Below, in pieces: positions 1 to 5,778 of a stretch of 6,088 nucleotides of DNA. Each line of letters opens with the position of its first letter. Positions within the stretch are counted from its first letter, which is position 1. The stretch is from Pseudomonadota bacterium (GTDB taxonomy: Bacteria > Myxococcota > Myxococcia > Myxococcales > Myxococcaceae). The translations under genes and the position numbers were made by a program. Under the pieces are notes generated by a model. That model did no database searches and was not told where the DNA came from. It saw only the letters and a program-made list of their open reading frames with translations. The DNA is taken from NCBI GenBank assembly GCA_023424585.1, contig JAFADT010000517.1, positions 1-6,088 on the forward strand, read 5' to 3'.

Positions 1-1665
1 CCCCAGGGCTACGATGGCCTCGCGCGTCGGGGCCCCTTCGACCGATTGCTCGTCAGTGAGTGGCTCTGGGCCCTGGAGGCACCCGAGGAGCTGGTGCGCC
101 GCGCGGCGTTCGGCGAGCTGTCGTTCCTCAAGCCCGCGTTCCGTCAGCCGCAGGGGGCTCGGCGCACCGTGGTGCTGCTGGAGGTGGGACCGGATCAGCT
201 GGGCCTGCCGCGCATCGCGCACCTCGCGCTGCTCGTCGTGCTCGCGCGCCGCGCCGAGGCCGTGGGCGCGGCGTTCACCTGGGGCGCGCTCCAGACCGAC
301 CCTGCTCGCGCCACCCGCTCGGGCCTGGACGGCACGTCGTTGCTCGCGTGGCTCGAAGCCCGCTCCACCGTGCCCGCCTCCCCGGCGCACCTGGCCGCGT
401 GGCGCGAGGCCCTGGCGCTATCGCGGGCACCCGGGGACGTGTGGCTCGTGGGCTCCTCGCGCCTGGGTCGGCTGGAGGGCTCGGAGGGGATGTCCCGCGT
501 GGAGGTCTCCGAGCCGATGGAGCCCGGCGCGCACCGGCTCACCGTGGACGTGCGGCCCGCCGCGCGGGTGCCCCGCTCGGTGGTGCTGGAGCTCCCGCCT
601 CCGGAGGATTGCGTGCGGTTGCTGCGCAATCCCTTTGCTTCCCGACGGGCGTCTGCCGCGTGGCAGCCGCGCAAGGGCGACCGGCGGATCGCGAAGTTCT
701 CCTTCTCCGGGGACGGCCGGCGCGTGCTGCTGTTCTCCGAGGGGGGCGCCGTGGAGGCCATGGCCGTGCCGCACTCTCCGCGCGCGACCGTGCCCAAGCC
801 CCGGCGCGTCCAGGTGCCTCCCGGGCAGCGCGTCATCGCCGCGGGGTGGCGCTATACAGGTGGGTTGATCGTGCTCGCGAGTCACCTGGACGGCTACGTG
901 ATGCACGGGTTGGTTCGCACGCCGGAGGGGCTCCGGAAGGCGCGCTACCACGCGGCGGAGGACCACGAACAGCCAGCGCTCGCGGCGGGTGCGCTTCCGG
1001 TGAGCCTCGTCAGCTGGACGGATCGGCGTGGGCAGGAGCACCTGTGGTTGAAGGATGGCAGGGCCCGGTTGTTCTCGCTGGCGCCTCCGTCGCCGGGGGG
1101 GACCTCGGCGCTGAGCCTGGAGGAGGAGGCGGTCTCCGCGATGGCGGCGGTGAACACGCGCCCGGTCTGCGTGCTGCGGCCCCAGGTCCAGCTCCCAGGA
1201 CGGATGAACCTCTCGCGGCTCAAGATGCTGGGCGAGGAGCCTGCCCGCCTCGTTCCGCTCAACGCGCGCCAGGGGGATGCGTTCTTTGGCTATTCGCCAT
1301 TGGGGGCGCATCCGGACGCGGGGCTGCTCGCGGTGCGTGACAAGGACTCGGAGTGGCGGCTGTTCCTGGACACGGGCGTGTCGGTCGTCTCCGTGCCGGA
1401 GGAGCTCCAGGTGGTGGGCGTGGTGCAGCCGCCCGCACCTTCGCCGCCCGGGCTGGTCGCGGTGGAGGCGGATCAGCGGACCTTCCACTTCTTCTCGCAA
1501 CAGTCGTCCCGACCGCTCGTGGCGGCCAGTGGCCCCGTGGTGCAGGCCGAGGCGAGCCACGGGCAGCAGGTGCTGGGATGGCTGACCCAGGCGGGAGAGT
1601 TCGTGCTGTGGGACCTGATGGAGCAGGCGGTGTTGTATCGCTCCATTCCGGAGGCCGCGCCGTGA
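1..1665 (+). CDS. bpX5-like protein of a MoxR-vWA-beta-propeller ternary system (5' partial)
   Basis: The reading frame is open from base 1, so the start lies upstream of the window; 554 residues are visible. The TTG at 46 is not the start, because the preceding residues (PQGYDGLARRGPFDRL) run smoothly into LLVSEW and fit the family pattern. Visible residues 54-89 contain a strand-helix block (TVVLLEVGPDQLGLPR, then a Leu/Ala-rich helix ending LARRA) that resembles a vWA/Rossmann-type core but lacks the DxSxS metal motif. From about residue 225 to the end the sequence is beta-rich, with propeller-like blades (FSFSGDGRRVLLFSEGG, HLWLKDGRARLFSL, GEFVLWDL). From memory this arrangement matches bpX5, an accessory component thought to act as a scaffold or substrate-recognition part with a MoxR AAA+ ATPase and vWA proteins. 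No signal peptide or membrane segment is seen, so it is probably cytoplasmic. Its stop overlaps the next start, implying co-translation. The family name is recalled, not searched; an unrelated propeller protein is the alternative. Confidence 0.72.
   Translation, partial: PQGYDGLARRGPFDRLLVSEWLWALEAPEELVRRAAFGELSFLKPAFRQPQGARRTVVLLEVGPDQLGLPRIAHLALLVVLARRAEAVGAAFTWGALQTDPARATRSGLDGTSLLAWLEARSTVPASPAHLAAWREALALSRAPGDVWLVGSSRLGRLEGSEGMSRVEVSEPMEPGAHRLTVDVRPAARVPRSVVLELPPPEDCVRLLRNPFASRRASAAWQPRKGDRRIAKFSFSGDGRRVLLFSEGGAVEAMAVPHSPRATVPKPRRVQVPPGQRVIAAGWRYTGGLIVLASHLDGYVMHGLVRTPEGLRKARYHAAEDHEQPALAAGALPVSLVSWTDRRGQEHLWLKDGRARLFSLAPPSPGGTSALSLEEEAVSAMAAVNTRPVCVLRPQVQLPGRMNLSRLKMLGEEPARLVPLNARQGDAFFGYSPLGAHPDAGLLAVRDKDSEWRLFLDTGVSVVSVPEELQVVGVVQPPAPSPPGLVAVEADQRTFHFFSQQSSRPLVAASGPVVQAEASHGQQVLGWLTQAGEFVLWDLMEQAVLYRSIPEAAP
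1650..1654 (+). promoter_or_regulatory. Ribosome binding site deciding the bpX6-like gene start
   Basis: GGAGG lies 7 bases before GTG 1662, inside the last codons of the preceding gene. The frame of the second gene is open well upstream (to about 1353), so this site, the GTGA stop/start overlap and the change from low-complexity to family-like sequence together fix the start at 1662. Confidence 0.75.
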
Positions 1666-4526
1666 CCCCCGCGCTCGAAGCCGTGCGGCCTCGCGCGCAG
1701 GTGCACCGGGGCACCGTGGTGGTGGCGGCCTGGTGGTTCCACCCGGGGCTCCTGGGCGAGGCCGAAGCGCGCCGCCGCGTACTGGAGGCCTGGAGGCCCG
1801 GCGTCACGGTCTGGGCGCTGGCGGGGGGCTACTTGTTGAAGGGGGCCGCGCCCCACCCAGGCGCGGTGGAGTCCGCGCCCGGGCTGCCGTTGGTGTTGGA
1901 GTCCGGGGTGCTCACCAGCGCGCCGCTGAGCCCGAACGAGCGCGAGCGATTGGCGCCGCCCGCGGGGGCCGTCGTGCTGGTGCAGGCAGGCGTCGCCCGG
2001 ATGTACGCGCCCGGAGCGCTGCGCCAGGTGGAGCCGGGAACGTGGCTGGACGTGTCGGCGTGGCGACGCGTGCGGGTGAAGGGACTGGGCGCGCCACCCG
2101 AGCCCATGAAGCGCGCGCTGGAGCCCGTGCCCGCGCCCACGCGCGAGCGGTTCGGCCCCCGGGTGCCCAGGCTCGCGCCCGAGGCGGAGCGCATGCTCGC
2201 GCGCATGGCGGGGCGAGCGGTCCCGGAGGTGGAGCCCGAAGGCTTCTTCGCGAGACTGCGGCGGGTCTTCTCGCGGAAGCCCGGCGAAGCAACGCTGACC
2301 GTCCGTCGTGAAGGCCTGTTCGCGCGGCTGCGCCGGGCGCTTCGCTCGCGGACGGAAGGCGTGCGCGACGGCTCGATCTCCGTGGCGCGCGAGGGGTTCT
2401 TCGCCCGGCTGCGCCGTGCCTTCCGCACCGAGACGCAGGGCGCAGCTCCACGGCACGCCCCTGGCGCCAGCACGCGCCCCGCCGGACCCGAGGGCCCGGG
2501 CGCGCTCGAACAGCTCAAGGCGTGGATGCTCCGGAGCACGCCCCTCGGGCGGCTCGTGGGGCAGCGCAAGGGAGACTACCTCCGCCACCTCTTCGAGCTC
2601 TTCGAGCAGGGCGACCTCGACGAGGCCCTGCGCCACGCCATCCCCCTGGGCAAGGACCTGGACGCCCGCGCGCAGCTCGCGCTCGGTGTCCCCGGCCCGC
2701 GCGAGGAGCTGCGCATCCATCCTCACGGTCGCGGTGGCGCCGCGCGGAGCTTTGGCGGCGGCCCCGCCGTGTTCGAGGCGCTGTGCGAGCGCTACCGCGA
2801 CACCTTCCGCCGCCTGGAGCGGGAGGGCCGCATCGACGAGGCCGCCTTCGTCCTCGCGGAGCTGCTGGACGCCACCGAGGAGGCCGTGTCCTTCCTGGAG
2901 CGCCACGGCCGCCTCCAGCTCGCTGCGGAGCTCGCCGAGGGCCGCAACCTTCCGCCCGGCCTCGTGGTGCGCCAGTGGTTCCTCGCGAAGGACGTGGAGC
3001 GCGCGGTGGCCATCGCGCGGCGCTCGGGCGTGTTCGCGGACGCCCTGCTGCGCCTGGAGAAGACCCACCCCGACGAAGCCCAGGCCCTGCGCCTGCTGTG
3101 GGCGGAGTCGCTCGCGGAGGCGGGAGACTGGCAGCGCGCGGTGAGCGTCGTGTGGCCGGTCGCCTCCGCGCGCCACCTCGCGCGCGCCTGGGTGGAGCGT
3201 GGCATCCAGGCCGGCGGCATGAGCGGCGCGAAGCTCCTGGTGCGTCTGGCGCTCGGGTTCCCGGATGGCTTCGGCGCCGCGCGGGACGCCATCCACTCCC
3301 TGCTGTCGGATGACGCGCCCGCGCACGCCCCGGAGCGGCTGGCCTTCGCCGCGGAGCTCCTGCGCGAGGACGCCTCCGAGGCGCGGAGCGCGCTCTGCGT
3401 CCCCACCGTCCGCGCGTTGATGCGCGACGAGGCGCTGGAGGGACTCCCGTCCAACGCCAGGCTCCTCCAGCAGCTCCACGCGCTCAAGGCCCCGGCGCTC
3501 GCCGCGCTGCGCACGGACCTGCCGACACCGGCGCCCTCCGCTCGCGAGCCCTGGGGCGAGTCACATGCCGCGCCGCATGTGCGCGTGTGGATGGACCGGA
3601 GCCACGCGGGCGCCCACGCCGTGCATGACGCCGTGGTGCTGCCGGGCCGGCGCGTGCTGCTCGCGCTGGGCGAGGCGGGCGCGCGGCTGGTGGGCCCGGA
3701 CGGACGCACGCTCGCGGGCTTCGACGTGCCGGCGTTCTCCCTGGTCCTGTCCGAGCAGGGCCACCGCGCCCTCGCGCTCGCGCGCCGGGGCGACCCATGG
3801 CGCGTGTCGCGCCTGGACCTGGTGGAGCGCCGGGCGACGCACTGGTGCGACCTGGAGCTGGACGCGTGGGCGCCCACCTACGACGGGGAGCGGTGGTTCA
3901 CCGCCGCGCACGGCGCAGTGAGCATGGTGGACACGCTCGCCGCCGAGCCGCGCTCCCTGTGGCGCGTGTCGGAGGTGGGCGGCACCGTGCTCCGGATGGC
4001 CGTGGACGCGAAGCACCTGTCCTTCCTCGTCCTGCACCTCACCTGGAACCAGGACTTCGAGCGCGTCGAGCGCTGGTGCTACGAGCTGCCGGGCGGCCCC
4101 GTCCTGCGCGGACGCGCGGACATGCAGGACCTGCGGGAGCCCCCTGCGTCGCTCACGCTCACGCCCGACGGCGAGGCGACGGTCGGGCGCATGGCGGTCC
4201 CCGCGGACGCGGCGGGGCCCGACACCTGGCCCTACCTGGCCCCCATCATCCCGCGGCGCTTCCACCTCCAGGCCCGACGGGACGTGGCGCGCGTGGGCGA
4301 GGTGCTCACGCGCTCCTGGAGCGCGACGCGCTTCCAGAAGGGGGAGCTGCACACGACCGTCCTGCGCGACGGCGCCGGCCACGCGCGCGCGACGGTGGAG
4401 TTCTCAGGCACTCCGCCCCAGGTCGTGCGCCTCACGGAGGACTGGTGCGCCATCCACGACCTGCATGGCCGCGTGGTGTGGCTGGACCTGCACTCCGGTG
4501 AGGTCCACCGCGTGCCGGTGGTGTGA
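1662..4526 (+). CDS. bpX6-like protein: N-terminal bpX6 domain, helical solenoid and C-terminal beta-propeller
   Basis: A 954-residue protein starting at GTG 1662, which overlaps the upstream TGA (GTGA), with GGAGG 7 bases before it. Residues 12-140 form a compact N-terminal domain (VVAAWWFHPGLLGEAEARRR, GGYLLKG, APGLPL, SAPLSPNERERL) that I recall as the bpX6 pattern of MoxR-vWA-beta-propeller ternary systems. Residues 193-257 hold three EG(F/L)FARLRR motifs in a charged linker. Residues 286-620 are helical repeats resembling a TPR/clathrin-type solenoid (ELFEQGDLDEALRHAIPL, RLEREGRIDEAAFVLAELL, AESLAEAGDWQRAVSVVWPV). Residues 636-954 are beta-rich with propeller-like blades (RRVLLALGEAGARLVGPDGR at 663-682, DRVVW-like WD ends such as HDLHGRVVWLDL at 932-943). 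No catalytic motif, signal peptide or transmembrane helix is visible. The likely role is a large cytoplasmic scaffold coupled to a MoxR ATPase encoded upstream. The family name is from memory; the domain order is read directly and is more secure. Confidence 0.78.
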   Translation: MTPALEAVRPRAQVHRGTVVVAAWWFHPGLLGEAEARRRVLEAWRPGVTVWALAGGYLLKGAAPHPGAVESAPGLPLVLESGVLTSAPLSPNERERLAPPAGAVVLVQAGVARMYAPGALRQVEPGTWLDVSAWRRVRVKGLGAPPEPMKRALEPVPAPTRERFGPRVPRLAPEAERMLARMAGRAVPEVEPEGFFARLRRVFSRKPGEATLTVRREGLFARLRRALRSRTEGVRDGSISVAREGFFARLRRAFRTETQGAAPRHAPGASTRPAGPEGPGALEQLKAWMLRSTPLGRLVGQRKGDYLRHLFELFEQGDLDEALRHAIPLGKDLDARAQLALGVPGPREELRIHPHGRGGAARSFGGGPAVFEALCERYRDTFRRLEREGRIDEAAFVLAELLDATEEAVSFLERHGRLQLAAELAEGRNLPPGLVVRQWFLAKDVERAVAIARRSGVFADALLRLEKTHPDEAQALRLLWAESLAEAGDWQRAVSVVWPVASARHLARAWVERGIQAGGMSGAKLLVRLALGFPDGFGAARDAIHSLLSDDAPAHAPERLAFAAELLREDASEARSALCVPTVRALMRDEALEGLPSNARLLQQLHALKAPALAALRTDLPTPAPSAREPWGESHAAPHVRVWMDRSHAGAHAVHDAVVLPGRRVLLALGEAGARLVGPDGRTLAGFDVPAFSLVLSEQGHRALALARRGDPWRVSRLDLVERRATHWCDLELDAWAPTYDGERWFTAAHGAVSMVDTLAAEPRSLWRVSEVGGTVLRMAVDAKHLSFLVLHLTWNQDFERVERWCYELPGGPVLRGRADMQDLREPPASLTLTPDGEATVGRMAVPADAAGPDTWPYLAPIIPRRFHLQARRDVARVGEVLTRSWSATRFQKGELHTTVLRDGAGHARATVEFSGTPPQVVRLTEDWCAIHDLHGRVVWLDLHSGEVHRVPVV
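2238..2432 (+). repeat. Three in-frame repeats encoding EG(F/L)FARLRR basic amphipathic motifs
   Basis: Within the bpX6-like protein, the motif occurs at residues 193-203 (EGFFARLRRVF), 217-227 (EGLFARLRRAL) and 244-254 (EGFFARLRRAF), with periods of 24 and 27 residues. The second and third copies share a longer lead-in, TLTVRREG and SISVAREG. The copies differ at many synonymous positions (for example aga/cgg/cgg and cgg/cgc/cgc for the first two Arg codons), so the similarity is held at protein level and is not a fresh DNA duplication. The first copy uses AGA, a rare Arg codon in this composition. Each motif could form a helix with a Phe/Leu face and an Arg face, suited to binding membrane, nucleic acid or an acidic partner; the binding target is unknown. 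Confidence 0.85.
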
Positions 4527-4534
4527 GCCTCCCC

Positions 4535-5221
4535 TCAGGCGCAGCGCAGGTGGCTGGGCACGATGACGATGCTCGCCGTCAGCGCGCAGGCGGCGTCGTC
4601 CACCTCCAGCACCACGCGCACGCCCTCCACCGTCACCAGCAGCGACGGCTGATCGCTGTGCAGCGCCATCAACCACGACGACGCCAGCGGCAGCTCCGTG
4701 GCCGCCAGCTCCGCGGCGCGCAAGAGGTGCACGCGCACCGCGTGACGGATGGGGGCTGGCAGGGCGTGCAGCGCGTAGAGCGACTCGTCCGTCAGCCGCA
4801 GCGCGTACGGCACGCGCGGCGGTTCAGGCGGGCGCCCGGGCAGCTCCCGCAGCCGCTCCGACAGGACCCGCACCAGCGCCTCCGGCTGCGTCGGCTTGCG
4901 CAGGAAGCCCACCACTCCCTGGAGCGGCACCTCCGGCGCGCCGCTCGCCGTGGACATCATCATCACCGACAGGTGCCGCAGCCGCGCGTTCGTGCGCAGC
5001 TGCCCGTACACCTCCCAGCCGTCCAGCCGCGGCAACATCAGGTCCAGGAGGATGAGGTCCGGGTGCTGCGCGCGCGGACGATGACGCAGCCAGTCCAGGG
5101 CCTCCGCGCCATCCGCCACGGACGACACCAGGAAGCCCACCTCCCGCGCCGCACGGTCCACGCGCTCCCGCCAGGAGCGATCATCCTCGACGAGCAGCAG
5201 GTGGTGGACACCCAGGGCCAT
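4535..5221 (-). CDS. Response regulator: receiver domain plus uncharacterised C-terminal output domain
   Basis: A 228-residue protein. Residues 6-125 are a complete CheY-like receiver: acidic pocket E12-D13-D14, phospho-acceptor D60 in LILLDLMLPRLDGWE, Thr/Ser switch at S90-T91-A92 and Lys109-Pro110 in GFLRKPTQ. All key residues are present, so phosphorylation is expected. A Pro-rich linker (128-138) joins it to residues 139-228, which match no HTH, GGDEF, HD-GYP or kinase domain I know. This tail begins with a strand, has a long helix (156-175) and ends in strands (VEGVRVVLEVDD, ALTASIVIV), a layout like a RelE/ParE-type fold. It aligns with the small protein encoded divergently at 5390. ATG 5221 is chosen because the receiver starts almost at once, although the ribosome site before it is weak. 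The gene is convergent with the bpX6-like gene (8-base gap). The receiver call is firm; the tail's role is not known. Confidence 0.93.
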   Translation of the reverse strand: MALGVHHLLLVEDDRSWRERVDRAAREVGFLVSSVADGAEALDWLRHRPRAQHPDLILLDLMLPRLDGWEVYGQLRTNARLRHLSVMMMSTASGAPEVPLQGVVGFLRKPTQPEALVRVLSERLRELPGRPPEPPRVPYALRLTDESLYALHALPAPIRHAVRVHLLRAAELAATELPLASSWLMALHSDQPSLLVTVEGVRVVLEVDDAACALTASIVIVPSHLRCA

Positions 5222-5263
5222 CCCCGGATTCGACCTGCTTTTCCCTGGATTGTTGAACCGGAC

Positions 5264-5285
5264 CTGGGGCCAGCGGGCTCCCCAG
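5264..5285. repeat. Inverted repeat in the divergent intergenic region
   Basis: CTGGGG (5264-5269) and CCCCAG (5280-5285) are perfect inverted arms with a 10-base loop. The repeat lies between the divergent starts at 5221 and 5390 and would be in the 5' leader of the response-regulator mRNA if transcription begins near 5335. No T-tract follows on either strand, so it is not a standard terminator. It may be a leader hairpin or simply a product of GC-rich sequence. Confidence 0.4.
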
Positions 5286-5303
5286 CGTCACCTGTCCGAC
5301 AGT

Positions 5304-5341
5304 GGCGCCCGGGGACTGTTCCCCCCGGACACCTGGCGCCT
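5304..5341. repeat. Larger hairpin with GGCGCC outer arms in the divergent intergenic region
   Basis: GGCGCC occurs at 5304-5309 and again at 5336-5341; being self-complementary, the two copies can pair. Inside them GGGGA (5311-5315) and TCCCC (5320-5324) pair around a CTGT loop, and the next CC/GG can pair past a two-base bulge. There is no adjacent T-run. It is close to the predicted transcription start for the minus-strand response regulator, so a leader structure or a protein binding site is possible. Confidence 0.4.
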
Positions 5342-5365
5342 GATCCGCTTGGTTCACCGTGTAGC

Positions 5366-5371
5366 TGTCAA
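5366..5371 (-). promoter_or_regulatory. Consensus -35 box candidate for the response regulator
   Basis: On the minus strand these bases read TTGACA, the exact sigma-70 -35 consensus, pointing toward the response-regulator gene. Seventeen bases on, the matching -10 position (5343-5348) reads GCGGAT, a poor match. Transcription from here would give a leader of roughly 110 bases containing both intergenic hairpins. The box lies partly inside the palindrome at 5368-5382. Confidence 0.3.
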
Positions 5372-5382
5372 CTTGTAGTTGA
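5368..5382. promoter_or_regulatory. Operator-like perfect palindrome between the divergent genes
   Basis: TCAACT-TGT-AGTTGA is a perfect 6-3-6 inverted repeat, flanked by direct repeats of AGCTGT at 5363-5368 and 5382-5387. It sits in an AT-richer pocket and ends 7 bases before ATG 5390. It overlaps the TTGACA box on the other strand, so a bound protein could affect both divergent genes. Small size and symmetry suit a dimeric repressor or autoregulator. The binding protein is not identified. Confidence 0.45.
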
Positions 5383-5389
5383 GCTGTAG

Positions 5390-5671
5390 ATGCACACCCT
5401 GCGGGTGCCCATGGCCTACCGCTGTCAGCTGGAACCCCTGGTGGTGCGCGCCCTCACGGCGTGTCCGCCCCCGGTGCGCGCGCGGCTCCAGGCGGAGCTG
5501 GGGGCCCTCGCCAGCCGGATGCCGGCCCTGCCGGTGTCGCCGCCGGGGGGCGAGGGGGCGACGGTGCTCGCCTGCGGCTTCCAGGTCCGCTACCGCGTGG
5601 AGCCAGACGCGGGGCTCCTGCGGCTGACGGCCCTGTGGCCGCTGGGGCTGGTCCGTTCGCCTTCCTCCTGA
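5390..5671 (+). CDS. Small hypothetical protein related to the C-terminal domain of the adjacent response regulator
   Basis: A 93-residue protein from ATG 5390; ATG 5411 (M8) is an equally plausible start because neither has a strong ribosome site. Third codon positions are almost all G or C, as in real genes here. Residues 10-30 (YRCQLEPLVV, ALTACPPPVR) match response-regulator residues 139-159 with no gap at 8 of 21 positions (Tyr10, Leu14, Ala21, Leu22, Ala24, Pro26, Pro28, Arg30). A second block, GFQVRYRVE (63-71) and LTA (79-81), matches GVRVVLEVD (200-208) and LTA (214-216). The order strand, helix after a PxPVR turn, then strands with a 'g..vrYrv' core resembles RelE/ParE toxins, but typical catalytic residues cannot be assigned and no antitoxin gene is adjacent. 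It is transcribed away from the regulator and toward the possible kinase gene. Function is unknown. Confidence 0.7.
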   Translation: MHTLRVPMAYRCQLEPLVVRALTACPPPVRARLQAELGALASRMPALPVSPPGGEGATVLACGFQVRYRVEPDAGLLRLTALWPLGLVRSPSS

Positions 5672-5689
5672 CACGTCGCCAGACGGTCC

Positions 5690-5718
5690 TTGTCGCATCG
5701 GGAGCGGGGGCCTAAGTC
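5690..5718 (+). promoter_or_regulatory. Promoter candidate for the downstream (possible kinase) gene
   Basis: TTGTCG (5690-5695) and TAAGTC (5713-5718) are separated by 17 bases, a reasonable sigma-70-type arrangement for a GC-rich genome. The element begins 18 bases after the stop of the small gene and would start transcription near 5725, about 55 bases before GTG 5779. Match strength is modest and by eye only. Confidence 0.35.
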
Positions 5719-5720
5719 GG

Positions 5721-5758
5721 AGGGGACCTCTTCTCTCTGGACGCACCCCAGGTCCCTT
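5721..5758 (+). other. Leader hairpin upstream of the partial 3' gene
   Basis: AGGGGACCT (5721-5729) pairs with AGGTCCCTT (5750-5758): seven Watson-Crick pairs in the core, then one G-T and one A-T pair, with a 20-base loop. The left arm contains part of a strong Shine-Dalgarno-like GGAGGGG (5719-5725) that has no ATG, GTG or TTG within normal distance in the downstream frame. It may be an RNA leader structure; no T-tract follows, so a classical terminator for the small gene is unlikely. Confidence 0.35.
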
Positions 5759-5778
5759 CGCCTCGCGAGCCGCGCACC

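Noticed and set aside
1095..1101. Run of seven G as a possible phase-variation tract in the first gene
   Set aside because: G runs of this length are expected in such DNA; the frame stays intact and no second frame gives a sensible protein.
1353..1661. Upstream extension of the bpX6-like gene frame
   Set aside because: The extension overlaps the coding sequence of the first gene by over 300 bases and is low-complexity Gly/Ala/Arg. GTG 1662 has a ribosome site and the classic 4-base overlap.
46..1665. TTG at 46 as the start of the first gene
   Set aside because: The frame is open to base 1 and the residues before the TTG continue the family-like pattern, so the gene is truncated by the window edge.
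1473..3479. A 668-codon open frame on the minus strand opposite the bpX6-like gene
   Set aside because: It is a composition artefact of GC-rich coding DNA; its translation is rich in His, Arg and Gln with no recognisable domain, while the plus-strand gene has clear domains.
5233..5335. Four ACCTG pentamers as spaced regulator sites
   Set aside because: The spacing is irregular (29, 28 and 41 bases) and such a GC-rich pentamer is expected often by chance.
4523..5389. A 288-codon plus-strand frame opposite the response regulator
   Set aside because: The minus-strand receiver domain has all conserved residues; the plus-strand product is Arg/Gln/His-rich and featureless.
5390..5671. Classical toxin-antitoxin locus
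   Set aside because: The layout is only RelE/ParE-like, catalytic residues are not identifiable and no small antitoxin gene is adjacent in the same direction.
5354..5746. A 130-codon minus-strand frame opposite the small gene
   Set aside because: It is Arg/Pro/Gly-rich with no domain, whereas the plus-strand frame has strong third-position GC bias and similarity to the neighbouring regulator's C-terminus.
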